9,629 nt of DNA from Aquisalimonas sp. (GCA_007127625.1 SKYZ01000028.1:1-9629); one strand, 5' to 3'. Shown: positions 1 through 7,854, counted from the first letter of the stretch. Translations and numbers: made by a program. Notes: a model not told the origin generated them from the sequence alone.

Positions 1-63
1 CCTGGATTTTTGTCCAAGGCCAGGTGCGAATAACAATGAAACGGGTACGGAGCACGCGATTCT

Positions 64-2304
64 ATGGCTGACTCTTCCCGACCGCCGGGAGTGGGCAACC
101 AGGGGGAGACCAACGACAACAAAGCGTTGGATGGTTCCCTGACGGCGAATGAACTCGCGGCACTGCTCGACGGGATCAGGGAACAGATCGTCATCGTCGA
201 TGCCTCGGGACGTCCCCGCAAACGCCCGAACGGGGACACCCAGGTTGTCCCCGTTGACGACACGGCCATACCCGAGGCAGACCGACGTGCACTGCTGGAC
301 GCCATCCGCGAATGTGCCGAACAGGGTCTACCCCGGGACACCGACTACAGGGTCCACACCGGGCAGCGTACGGCCCGGCGTCATGCCCGTCTCAGGCCGA
401 CGGGAGATGGCAGCGTGCTGCTCACGTGGCAGGACACATACACGGCAGGGGGTACGGTCCCCGCTCTCAGCCGTCGCTACCAGATCGAAACCCTGCTCGC
501 GCGTATTGCCGATGCCCTGACCAACGCGACCCCGGACGGCATCGATGCGGCCATCGATACGGCCCTGAGCGAAGCGGGCCACGAATGTGGCGCGGATCTC
601 GCCCACATCTACCAGGTGGCCGACAGTCACCGCCACCTGCGCAACAGCCACCACTGGCGTCGCAGCGGCGTGCCCGGGGGACAGGCGCCTTACCGACGCC
701 TGCCGCTGAGGACATTGCCGTGGGTCATGGGGACCATGCGTGAAGGCAGCGCCCTGCGCGTGAACCGCCCCGACGACCTCCCCGAGGCAGCGCGCCATGA
801 GCGTGCGCTGCTCGCCGAGCGTGACATCCAGTCGCTGCTGGCGGTACCCGTAACCTACTCCGGCGAACTGCACGGCCTGATCGGCTTCGAGACCGTAACG
901 CCGCACGACGGCTGGTCACGCGACACGGTCTACCTGGCGCGTCGCATGGGTGAACTGGTGGCGGGAGCGTTGCAGCGCAAACAGTCGGAGCAGCGAATAT
1001 TCCGCCTGGCGTATTACGACCAGCTCACCGGCCTGCCGAACCGTTTGCTCCTGCGCAGCCGGCTGAACACCCTGCTGCGGCTGCGACGACGGCCGTTCGG
1101 GTTGGTCCTGATCGATCTCGACGACGCCAGCATTCTCAACGACCTCATGGGGCATGACGTCGGTGACCTGCTGCTGCGCACGCTCAGCACCCGCCTTGAA
1201 CAGTTCGCCGGCACCGGCGAGATTCTCGCCCGCTGGGGCGGTGACGCCTTCATGCTGACGGTCCCCCTGGATGACGACCACCCGTCGCGGACGGCCGAAC
1301 GCCTGGAGGCCCTGCGCCGCGCGCTGTCGGCGCCGGTGCGTATCGACGGTCACCAGATCCGCGTTTCATCCTGCATGGGCATGGCGACACACCCGCGCCA
1401 CACCAGCGAGGTGGACGAAATGATCCGGTTCGCGGAGATCGCTCTGAACCAGGCCAAGCGGCAGGGCCGCGACTCGTTGGTGGTGTTCGATGCGGAGATG
1501 CAGCGGCGTGCGGCCCGCCGGAACCGGGTCGAACGGCGGCTGCGCGAGGCCGTTGAAGCACGGGCATTCGATCTCCACTACCAGCCCCAGGTGTGCGTCC
1601 GCACCGGCGAACTCCGCGGCGCCGAGGCGCTGATCCGCTGGTATGACGAGGAACTCGGCCAGGTGGCACCGGACCGGTTCATCGACCTGGCGGAAGAGAC
1701 GGGGCTGATTCTACCCATGGGCGAATGGCTGGTGGAGCGTGCCTGCTACGATCTCGCCCGTTGGCGCAGCCAGGGCCTGCACGTACCCCGCGTCGCCATC
1801 AACGTGGCGGGGCCGCAGCTCCTGGATGATCAGCTGACAACGGTGCTTGAACGTGAGCTGGCGCGGCACGGCCTGCCGGCAAGCGCCCTGGAGCTGGAGA
1901 TTACGGAAAGCGCCCTGATGCAGCACCGGGAGCCCAGCCTGCAGCTGCTACACGGTCTGCGCGACCTCGGCATCGGCATCGCCGTGGACGATTTCGGCAC
2001 CGGCTACTCTTCACTCAGCCAGATCAAGCACCTGCCGGTGTCGAAGCTCAAGATCGACCGCTCCTTCATCCAGGACATCTTCGCCGACCCGGACGACCGT
2101 GCCATCGTGACCGCAATTATCGCCATGGCCCGCCAGCTCGAGCTGCAGGTGGTCGCCGAGGGGGTCGAGACGGGGCAACAACTGGCGTTTCTCCGGGAGC
2201 AACGCTGCGACATGGTCCAGGGATACATCTACGGCCACGCCGCAGCACCCGCCACCTTCCTGCGTCGCATGCTGGATGCCACGCCTGGCCGGCGCCTGGC
2301 CTAG
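64..2304 (+). CDS. PAS-like/GAF/GGDEF/EAL protein, probable c-di-GMP phosphodiesterase
   Basis: Predicted cytoplasmic regulator that degrades the second messenger c-di-GMP. The 746 residues show no signal peptide or membrane segment. Order: a degenerate PAS-like stretch (about 33-125), a GAF-like sensor (about 140-303), GGDEF (about 312-475) and EAL (about 487-738). The EAL half keeps its key positions: EAL at 521-523 followed by IRW, N580, EITE around 612-615, DDFGTGYSS from 642, K661/K663, and E699 in AEGVET. The GGDEF half is degenerate: the signature reads GGDAF (392-396), the F and K of the DxDxFK metal/GTP motif are A355 and S356, and the RxxD inhibitory site is replaced by GTGE (383-386). 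N359/D360 and G363-H364 remain, so GTP could still bind. I infer a phosphodiesterase with a non-catalytic, possibly GTP-sensing GGDEF domain. ATG at 64 is preceded by CGGAG at 48-52, a slightly long spacing. The signal sensed by PAS/GAF is unknown. Confidence 0.93.
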   Translation: MADSSRPPGVGNQGETNDNKALDGSLTANELAALLDGIREQIVIVDASGRPRKRPNGDTQVVPVDDTAIPEADRRALLDAIRECAEQGLPRDTDYRVHTGQRTARRHARLRPTGDGSVLLTWQDTYTAGGTVPALSRRYQIETLLARIADALTNATPDGIDAAIDTALSEAGHECGADLAHIYQVADSHRHLRNSHHWRRSGVPGGQAPYRRLPLRTLPWVMGTMREGSALRVNRPDDLPEAARHERALLAERDIQSLLAVPVTYSGELHGLIGFETVTPHDGWSRDTVYLARRMGELVAGALQRKQSEQRIFRLAYYDQLTGLPNRLLLRSRLNTLLRLRRRPFGLVLIDLDDASILNDLMGHDVGDLLLRTLSTRLEQFAGTGEILARWGGDAFMLTVPLDDDHPSRTAERLEALRRALSAPVRIDGHQIRVSSCMGMATHPRHTSEVDEMIRFAEIALNQAKRQGRDSLVVFDAEMQRRAARRNRVERRLREAVEARAFDLHYQPQVCVRTGELRGAEALIRWYDEELGQVAPDRFIDLAEETGLILPMGEWLVERACYDLARWRSQGLHVPRVAINVAGPQLLDDQLTTVLERELARHGLPASALELEITESALMQHREPSLQLLHGLRDLGIGIAVDDFGTGYSSLSQIKHLPVSKLKIDRSFIQDIFADPDDRAIVTAIIAMARQLELQVVAEGVETGQQLAFLREQRCDMVQGYIYGHAAAPATFLRRMLDATPGRRLA

Positions 2305-2321
2305 TGTCCCGTCCCCGCCTC

Positions 2322-3146
2322 TCAGGGCACCAGAATCACCGACTCGGGCAGCTTGATGTCCATGGCCACGGGCAGATGGTCCGAGACCGGGTAGTCGAGG
2401 ACTTCGGCCCGCTCCACCGTCAGTGATGACGACACCAGAATATGGTCCAGGGGATGCAATGGCCGCCAGCTCGGGTAGGTGGGCGTGAGCAACGCCGGCT
2501 CGCTGAGGTTGGTGCAATCCAGCAGGGCGCGGATCTCCGGGCTCTCGGCCGGGCAGTTCAAATCCCCCATGACCACCACGTGCGGTAGCGGGGCAATGAG
2601 CTCGGCCACGTAACCGAGCTGGCGCATGCGCGTACGCGCCCCCAGGGCCAGGTGCAGCAGGATCACGTGCAACGGCTCGCCGGGGCCGCCGAAGGTCATG
2701 TGCAGGGCGCCGCGGCCCGGGATCATCCCGGGCAGGGCGTGTTCGCGGATCTCCAGCGGCCGGTAGCGGCTCAGGAAACCGTTGCTGTGGCGGGCCAACT
2801 TGCCAATGCGCCGGTTGGTCTGATCATGCCAGTAGGGGAAGCCACCGACGCGACTGACGAATTCCGTCTGGTTGACGAATCCGCTGCGCAGGCTGCCCCC
2901 ATCAACCTCCTGCAGGCCGACCAGGTCGTAGGGCCGTGTCAGCCGCGCCACCCGTTCCAGGGTGCGCGGGCGATCCGCATGGGGGAACAGATGCTGCCAG
3001 CTGCGCGTGAAGTAATGACCGTAATGACTGCTCTGTATGCCGGTCTGGATATTGTACGTCAGCAGCCGCAGCCGGCCCGGTGTCGGGTCCTCCCGCTGCG
3101 GTGCATGTTCGCTCTCCAGCTTCGGCGCGGCCGTCGTCTCGTTCAC
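2322..3146 (-). CDS. Endonuclease/exonuclease/phosphatase (EEP) family protein
   Basis: A metal-dependent phosphoesterase of the EEP (DNase I-like) fold; 274 residues. The family motifs appear in order: TYNI (N32), LQEV (catalytic-type E80), LHLALG (H165), GDLN (D195, N197), LDHILVS (D234, H235) and the C-terminal SDHLPV (D256, H257). All canonical active-site positions are present, so the enzyme should be active. The substrate (nucleic acid, phosphoinositide-like or other phosphodiester) cannot be read from sequence. There is no signal peptide, so it is probably cytoplasmic. It starts with GTG at 3146, whose bases overlap the TGA stop of dsbA as GTGA, which predicts co-transcription and translational coupling with dsbA. 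A similar EEP gene sits beside dsbA in Pseudomonas, as far as I recall (the PA5488/PA5489 region). The stop at 2322 is only 17 bases from the convergent regulator gene, with no convincing terminator between them. Confidence 0.9.
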   Translation of the reverse strand: MNETTAAPKLESEHAPQREDPTPGRLRLLTYNIQTGIQSSHYGHYFTRSWQHLFPHADRPRTLERVARLTRPYDLVGLQEVDGGSLRSGFVNQTEFVSRVGGFPYWHDQTNRRIGKLARHSNGFLSRYRPLEIREHALPGMIPGRGALHMTFGGPGEPLHVILLHLALGARTRMRQLGYVAELIAPLPHVVVMGDLNCPAESPEIRALLDCTNLSEPALLTPTYPSWRPLHPLDHILVSSSLTVERAEVLDYPVSDHLPVAMDIKLPESVILVP

Positions 3147-3772
3147 TGCGCGTCGTTGTATTCCTTGTCCACCAGGTAACGAATGATCTCGGTCATGCGC
3201 TCCTGTCCGCCGGCATTGCGCACGTCGACCACGTACTTGCCGGCCACCCCGACGGTGGGGGTGGCGCGAACCTGGTGCGCTCGCGCCGAGCGCTCGGCAC
3301 GGCGCATGGCGGAATCCACCGAGAACGAGTCCCAGGCGTCGTGGAACGCTTCTTCATCAACACCCTGCTCCGCCATCACGGCGGCGATGGCGTCCGCATC
3401 GCCGATGCGGCGATTGTCACCATGGATGGCCTGGAAAATGGCTCCGTGGGTTTCGTCGACCTTATCCAGAGCGTTTGCGGCATGGTAGGCCCGGGCCAGG
3501 GGCTCCCAGCTCTGGTTGAACACCACCGGATTGTAGACCAGCTCCGCACGGTCGCCGATCTCGTCCATCAGCGAGTCCATGCGCGGCTTGAAGGTGTTGC
3601 AGTGAGGACAGGCGTAGGAGAAGAACTCGCGCACCTCTACCTTGCCGTCATCGACACTGGTGGAGACGGGCTCGTCGAGCACCTGATAATCCTGGCCCGC
3701 CTGAAAGCTCTGCGCCATCCCGGCCGCCGGGGTAACCAGCAACACTGCCAGCAAGTAGCCCATCCATTTCAT
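3143..3772 (-). CDS. dsbA: Periplasmic thiol:disulfide interchange protein DsbA
   Basis: Oxidises cysteine pairs in exported proteins in the periplasm; DsbB normally re-oxidises it. The 209-residue protein begins with a signal peptide (K2, hydrophobic core 5-17, likely cut after AGMA at about 20). The thioredoxin-fold active site is FFSYACPHC, with C55-P-H-C58, the classical DsbA dipeptide. The cis-proline loop is T171-P172, so a threonine precedes cis-Pro, rather than the valine of E. coli DsbA. The ATG at 3772 is chosen because it starts the signal peptide directly and has GAGAGGG six bases upstream; the reading frame is open to 3859, but that extension would bury the signal sequence. A sigma-E-type promoter lies 38-65 bases upstream. 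The gene overlaps the EEP gene by GTGA and follows ccsB after 125 bases. Its place next to cytochrome maturation genes suits a role in apocytochrome thiol handling, which is inference. Confidence 0.95.
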   Translation of the reverse strand: MKWMGYLLAVLLVTPAAGMAQSFQAGQDYQVLDEPVSTSVDDGKVEVREFFSYACPHCNTFKPRMDSLMDEIGDRAELVYNPVVFNQSWEPLARAYHAANALDKVDETHGAIFQAIHGDNRRIGDADAIAAVMAEQGVDEEAFHDAWDSFSVDSAMRRAERSARAHQVRATPTVGVAGKYVVDVRNAGGQERMTEIIRYLVDKEYNDAQ

Positions 3773-3809
3773 GTCATGCCCTCTCGTTCTGTTGTTCCTT
3801 GCCCGATGT

Positions 3810-3837
3810 TCAGACCGCGCCTCTGAGCGGCAGTTCC
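3810..3837 (-). promoter_or_regulatory. Sigma-E/AlgU-type promoter of dsbA
   Basis: Read on the minus strand, GGAACTG (3837-3831) is followed, after 16 bases counted from GAACTG, by TCTGA (3814-3810). The consensus for AlgU/RpoE is GAACTT-N16/17-TCTGA, so only the last base of the -35 element differs. The predicted transcript start is about 3803-3805, leaving a leader of roughly 31 bases with a GAGAGGG ribosome binding site before the dsbA ATG at 3772. This is a pattern match by eye, but the geometry and position in a 125-base intergenic gap are right. I recall dsbA being reported as AlgU-dependent in P. aeruginosa, which would agree. Confidence 0.7.
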
Positions 3838-3897
3838 CGTCGAGGAAACCCTGAACCATGGGAGCGCAGCGGCACGCGGGACCTGCTCAGTAATTCC

Positions 3898-5061
3898 TCA
3901 AAGTTCGCCGTAGGAGTGCAGGCCGCTGAGGAAGATGTTCACGCCCAGGAACGTGAACGTCACCACGAACAACCCCGCCACGGCCCACCACGCCATGGGC
4001 GTGCCGCGCCAGCCCTTGGTGAAACGCAGGTGCAGCCAGGCAGCATAGTTCAGCCAGGTGATCAGCGACCAGGTCTCCTTGGGATCCCAGCTCCAGTAAC
4101 CGCCCCATGCCTCGGCGGCCCACAGGGCCCCCAGGATGGTGGCAATGGTGAAGAAGGCGAAGCCGAGGGCGATGTTCTTGTACATGAGATCGTCCATGAC
4201 CTCCGGCGAGGGCAGGCCGCGACGCTGCCATGCATTGGGCATGCGTGCCTGGATGAGGTAGGCCACGCCGATCATGGCAGCGATGGCGAACGCCCCGTAG
4301 GCGACGAAGTTCGTCGGCACGTGGATCTTCATCCACCAACTCTGGAGGGCGGGGATCAGGGGATCGATCTCGTGGGCCCCCTGAACGAAGTGATACCACA
4401 GCAGGAAGCCGATGGAGGCCGCGATAATCAGGCCGACGAATCCGCCCAGGGCCCGGGTCTGATAGCGGTACTCGTAATAGAGGTAGATCAGCCCGGTGGT
4501 GAAGGCGAACAGGACGAACACCTCGTAGAGGTTGGTCACCGGAATGCGACCCACCTCCGGGGCGATCAGGTAGGACTCCCACCAGCGCACCAGCAGGCCC
4601 ACCAGGCCCGCGCCACTGGCCAGCCACATCATGGCCGTGCCCAGCCGCTCCAGGAAGGCGGCGCGGCCCAGCAGGCCGGCGAAGTAGACCACGGGGGCCG
4701 CCAGGAACAGGGCACACATCCACATGATGGCGGCCTGGCTTGAGAGCAGGTAGTTCAGGAAGAAATCGGTCTCGGCAGCGGCCAGGTCCGGATAGCGCAT
4801 CACCGCGAACAGCGTGACCGCGGCGACGACAATGGTGAACAGCCGCGCCGGCTTCCACATCCAGCCGATGGCAACGGTGGAGGCCCAAGTCAGGTAGAGA
4901 ATGCCGTGCTCGTACCGATCCATCCAGGGCGCGAAGTGGTAGCTGGCATACACGCTGCCAAGCAGCAGCGCCGCTGCCCAGAGCCAGTCGAATAACGACA
5001 GGCGCGCGAGAAAGCCGCGATCGTCGTAGGTGTCTTCACCGAGAATCTGTTGGGTGCTCAT
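3898..5061 (-). CDS. ccsB: Cytochrome c biogenesis protein CcsB (ResC/CcsA-type heme-handling protein)
   Basis: Integral membrane subunit of system II cytochrome c maturation. With ResB it forms the synthase that carries heme to the outer face of the membrane and attaches it to CXXCH motifs. The 387-residue protein has about eight hydrophobic segments (for example 24-40, 75-88, 110-130, 142-158, 178-196, 207-222, 251-270, 299-314, 357-376). The tryptophan-rich WWD heme-binding loop is clear: W314, W319-G-G-Y-W323-S-W325-D-P-K-E. Candidate heme-axial histidines flank it: H247 (KIHVP), H344 (WLHLR) and H382 (GLHSYG near the C-terminus). The VTNLYE segment (175-180) is also typical. The ATG at 5061 overlaps the resB stop as ATGA, so the two are translationally coupled; the open frame up to 5232 is resB antiphase sequence. 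The name varies between organisms (ResC, CcsA, CcsB). Confidence 0.95.
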   Translation of the reverse strand: MSTQQILGEDTYDDRGFLARLSLFDWLWAAALLLGSVYASYHFAPWMDRYEHGILYLTWASTVAIGWMWKPARLFTIVVAAVTLFAVMRYPDLAAAETDFFLNYLLSSQAAIMWMCALFLAAPVVYFAGLLGRAAFLERLGTAMMWLASGAGLVGLLVRWWESYLIAPEVGRIPVTNLYEVFVLFAFTTGLIYLYYEYRYQTRALGGFVGLIIAASIGFLLWYHFVQGAHEIDPLIPALQSWWMKIHVPTNFVAYGAFAIAAMIGVAYLIQARMPNAWQRRGLPSPEVMDDLMYKNIALGFAFFTIATILGALWAAEAWGGYWSWDPKETWSLITWLNYAAWLHLRFTKGWRGTPMAWWAVAGLFVVTFTFLGVNIFLSGLHSYGEL

Positions 5062-7100
5062 GTACTGTCTCCGCTCACCCCGTTGGAGGCATCCCTGCGG
5101 CGATCTCCGAACCGTTGATTCAGATCCCCTTCCAGCTTGCCAAAGGCCTTGGCGAAGCCCATGGGATCTCGCTGGCTGGACCCGGCCAGCAGCACCTGCG
5201 CGCCGCCGGATGCCGGGCGTACCCAGCACCACACGCGCCGGTGGGCCACGTAGAACAGCAGGAAAATCCCCACCGTCAGCAACAGCGATCCGAAGTAGAC
5301 AATGTTCTGGCCTGGTGCCCGCGCAATCTGCAGACCGGTGGCCTGGCGGTGATCGAAGTCGGTCAGTTCCAGGAACACCGGCGCCTGGTAGTCCGCCAAC
5401 GCGGTCATGGCCGTGATGGCGTCACTATAGAAGACCAGATCTTCTTCCGCAGGTTCCGCCGGGTCGATGTCCTCGTCCAGGAGAACCTGCGCATAAGCCT
5501 CCCACAGCGTGCGCTCCACCACCAACCGGTAGAAATCCATCAGCCGCTCCGGCGCATCGCCGCCACGCGCCTCTGCCCGCTGCTGCTGTTCCGCCATCAC
5601 CGCATCGAATCCCGATTCCAGCAGGGTCTGGATCATCCCGTGGGCCTCCCGGCCCACCTGCTGACGCACGCGGCTCTCGGTGATGCCGATATCCTCCATG
5701 GCGCGGTCTGCTGCCGCGGCGACGGCGTCCTCGTCACGCAGCTGCTGCAGCAGGGCCATGAAGCGGTCCAGTCCGCCGGAGGGGTCGGCCGGGATGTGCA
5801 GGTAACGGAACTCGTCTCCGGGGGAACGGCGCACGCCACTGAGGAAATAGGAATCCCCGTCGATGTCCACCGGCAGCATGTAGTTCTCGTACTCCAGCGC
5901 CTCGCCGGTGGGGCGGCGCAGGCGGTAGGTGAAGCTGGGGCCGACGTTGCGCACCTCCCGGCGGCTGGTGGCCTCGGGCACCGGGTGGATATTGAACACC
6001 TCGAAGTCGGTGACTTCCAGCCGGCGGCCATGGTCGCCCGGCAGGGCCAGTTCCTCGTTCACGTGGGTCTCCACCTCGGCGGGCTCGCCGCCGTCCAGCG
6101 GCCACGCGCGCAGCCCGAGCCGCGAGCCGCCGTCGCCGAAATTCGCCTGGTAGATCGCATGACCATCGTAGACCAGGGGCTCGTTGACACGGATGGTCTG
6201 CTCGATGGGTTCGTCAAGCTCCGGTGCGTGGAGGACAACGTCGCTCTCGAAGGAACGGGGTTCGCCGGTATCGTAGTGCTCGATGCGGAAATCCTTCACG
6301 TGTAGCCGGAACGGCAGCTCCTGCACCACGTACCCTTCCCCCAGACGCAGGAACACCACACCGGCGCGCCCGCCTTCGGGGATGGTGACGTTGCCGCGGA
6401 ACGCCGTGCGGCGCGGCGGGATCTTGCTGCTGTCATCCACCTGGGACACGGGAATGTCCCGGGTCTCGACGGTGAGCTGTCCGGTCCAGTGCTGCCACTG
6501 CACCAGGAGATTGCCGTCGATGAGACCGCCAATGCAGATGACCACGATGGCGAGGTGGGTGAGGATGTAGCCGACCCGGTTACTGCGGCCACTCATGGCC
6601 GCAACCATGATGCCGTCACCCTTGTTCTTGCGACGGGCGCGGAAACCCTGCCGCGTCAGCGCCGTTTCGGCGGTGGCCGCGACGGTCTCGGTATCGGCGT
6701 CCACGAGCCATTCGCGCCGGTGCCCGAGGGCCCGCAGGGACCGTTCCTGCTGGTGTTCGCGGAAGCGCGTCATCTCCTTCCAGACGAACGGGGTATGCCG
6801 GACCAGACACACCGAGGTGGAAACCACCAGGAAGGCAAGCATGAACAGGAACCAGGGCGCGCTGTAGACATCGTAGAGGCCGAGGAACTCATAGACCTCG
6901 AACCAGAACGGACCGAACTTCAGCAGATAGTCCTGGTAGGGCTGGCCCTGTTGCAGGACCGTCCCGATCACCGACGCGATGGCCAGGGCCACCAGCAGGG
7001 TGATGGCCAGGTTCATGGAGCCCAGGAAGGTCAGCAGGATGGACGCGGTGCTCTTGCGCCGGCGTCGCTCGCTCTGCGTGGATGCCGCGGCTGTCGCCAT
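5058..7100 (-). CDS. resB: Cytochrome c biogenesis protein ResB (system II)
   Basis: Partner of CcsB/ResC in system II cytochrome c synthesis at the outer face of the cytoplasmic membrane. The 680-residue protein has the ResB layout: a short basic N-terminus, membrane helices at about 30-48, 83-100 and 178-195 (with H182), a large periplasmic domain (about 200-597), and a final helix at about 599-619 ending in H620, followed by a 60-residue cytoplasmic tail. The N-terminal SMNLAITLL and IGTVLQQGQPYQDYLLKFG segments are characteristic of the family. The part at 440-560 looks helical, acidic and glutamine-rich. The ATG at 7100 begins directly before the basic stretch; the upstream ribosome binding site is weak (GGTGA about 10 bases away). 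It follows cytochrome c4 after 130 bases containing a strong hairpin, and overlaps ccsB by four bases. Confidence 0.95.
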   Translation of the reverse strand: MATAAASTQSERRRRKSTASILLTFLGSMNLAITLLVALAIASVIGTVLQQGQPYQDYLLKFGPFWFEVYEFLGLYDVYSAPWFLFMLAFLVVSTSVCLVRHTPFVWKEMTRFREHQQERSLRALGHRREWLVDADTETVAATAETALTRQGFRARRKNKGDGIMVAAMSGRSNRVGYILTHLAIVVICIGGLIDGNLLVQWQHWTGQLTVETRDIPVSQVDDSSKIPPRRTAFRGNVTIPEGGRAGVVFLRLGEGYVVQELPFRLHVKDFRIEHYDTGEPRSFESDVVLHAPELDEPIEQTIRVNEPLVYDGHAIYQANFGDGGSRLGLRAWPLDGGEPAEVETHVNEELALPGDHGRRLEVTDFEVFNIHPVPEATSRREVRNVGPSFTYRLRRPTGEALEYENYMLPVDIDGDSYFLSGVRRSPGDEFRYLHIPADPSGGLDRFMALLQQLRDEDAVAAAADRAMEDIGITESRVRQQVGREAHGMIQTLLESGFDAVMAEQQQRAEARGGDAPERLMDFYRLVVERTLWEAYAQVLLDEDIDPAEPAEEDLVFYSDAITAMTALADYQAPVFLELTDFDHRQATGLQIARAPGQNIVYFGSLLLTVGIFLLFYVAHRRVWCWVRPASGGAQVLLAGSSQRDPMGFAKAFGKLEGDLNQRFGDRRRDASNGVSGDST

Positions 7101-7173
7101 ACGTCGTGGATCACCCGGGAACGTGGGAGCGCCCCCTGCGCGTGCCGCCGGTCAGGACGGCTAGTGGAACGGT

Positions 7174-7200
7174 GCTCCGCGGGCAGGGTGCCCGCGGAGC
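7174..7200 (-). terminator. 12-bp perfect GC-rich hairpin downstream of cytochrome c4
   Basis: GCTCCGCGGGCA (7174-7185) and its exact complement TGCCCGCGGAGC (7189-7200) enclose a three-base loop. The hairpin begins 30 bases after the cytochrome c4 stop, and a smaller GGCCC/GGGCC stem lies between them. Neither strand has a T tract after the stem, so this is not a classical intrinsic terminator. It may slow RNA polymerase, protect the cytochrome c4 3' end from exonucleases, or act with a partial terminator function so that resB-ccsB are made at lower level by read-through. The structure is certain on paper; its function is inference. Confidence 0.45.
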
Positions 7201-7230
7201 TGCATCGACGGCCCGACCAGGGCCCGGACG

Positions 7231-7854
7231 TCAGTCGCTCTGACGGCGGTGCAGGCCGGACAGATAAGAGGAGACCGCCTCGATTTCGTCATCGGACAGG
7301 CGCTCGGCCACGTCCCGCATCATGCGGTTACGGTCGGTGTCGCGATCGCCGTCGCGGTACTTGCGCAGCTGCTCGGCGGTATACTGGGCGTGTTGCCCAC
7401 CAACCCGCGGAAATCCCGCACCGGCCATGCCGGCGCCGGCCGGACCGTGGCACGCCATGCAGGCCGCCACGCCCTTGTCCGGGATGCCGCCGCGATAGAT
7501 ATCCTCGCCACGCTCCCTTAGTTCGGGGTCCACACCACCGGCGACACCCGGCTCCAGGGAGGCATAGTAGGCGGCCAGATCGCGCATGTCCTGTTCATCA
7601 AGGTCGGACACCTGGCCGGCCATCACGGCATTCTCGCGGTCACCGGTCTGGTACGCCTTGAGCTGCTCGAACAGGTAGCGCTTGCCCTGGCCGGCAATGT
7701 TCGGCCATTCGGGGTTGTCGCTGTTGCCATCGGCGCCGTGACAGGCGGCGCAGGACCCGGAGAGCTCCTCACCGCGGGAGATGTCACCGGCCTGCAGCAG
7801 CGGCGCCACCACCAGTGCCGATCCGGCAAGAATCACCTTGATCCAGTTTTTCAT
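7231..7854 (-). CDS. cc4: Diheme cytochrome c4
   Basis: Periplasmic electron carrier with two covalent hemes, usually passing electrons from the bc1 complex to a terminal oxidase. The 207-residue precursor begins with a signal peptide (K2, hydrophobic core about 7-20, likely cut near QAG at 21-23). The two halves repeat the same cytochrome fold. Half 1 has C35-A-A-C38-H39 and a likely axial methionine M79 (NAVMAGQ). Half 2 has C132-M-A-C135-H136 and M178 or M179 (NRMMRD) as the ligand. The length fits the c4 family. AGGAG lies 11 bases before the ATG at 7854. Its own consensus sigma-70 promoter is upstream, with a leader of about 125 bases. It is the obvious local client of the ResB/CcsB genes downstream, and the mature protein is acidic. 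Confidence 0.94.
   Translation of the reverse strand: MKNWIKVILAGSALVVAPLLQAGDISRGEELSGSCAACHGADGNSDNPEWPNIAGQGKRYLFEQLKAYQTGDRENAVMAGQVSDLDEQDMRDLAAYYASLEPGVAGGVDPELRERGEDIYRGGIPDKGVAACMACHGPAGAGMAGAGFPRVGGQHAQYTAEQLRKYRDGDRDTDRNRMMRDVAERLSDDEIEAVSSYLSGLHRRQSD

Noticed and set aside
10..37. Possible sigma-70 promoter TTGTCC - TAACAA before the GGDEF/EAL gene
   Set aside because: The spacer is only 15 bases and the -10 element is poor; the upstream sequence is cut off by the window edge.
2304..2329. Possible bidirectional terminator between the GGDEF/EAL gene and the EEP gene (GTGTCCC / GGGCAC)
   Set aside because: The stem is only six pairs with a bulge and a 14-base loop, and neither strand has a T tract.
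3833..3849. Small inverted repeat (GTTTCC/GGGAAC on the minus strand) overlapping the dsbA -35 element
   Set aside because: Six pairs including a G-T pair; too short to call an operator without conservation data.
3773..3859. N-terminal extension of dsbA to the ATG at 3859
   Set aside because: It would put 29 polar residues before a clear signal peptide and would read through the predicted promoter and ribosome binding site.
3799..4743. Long plus-strand reading frame opposite ccsB (314 codons), and similar ones at 2652-3179, 5115-6305 and 6489-7661
   Set aside because: All lie antisense to well-recognised genes and arise from third-position GC bias. Their translations are low-complexity and rich in H, Q, G, R and P, with no family motifs.
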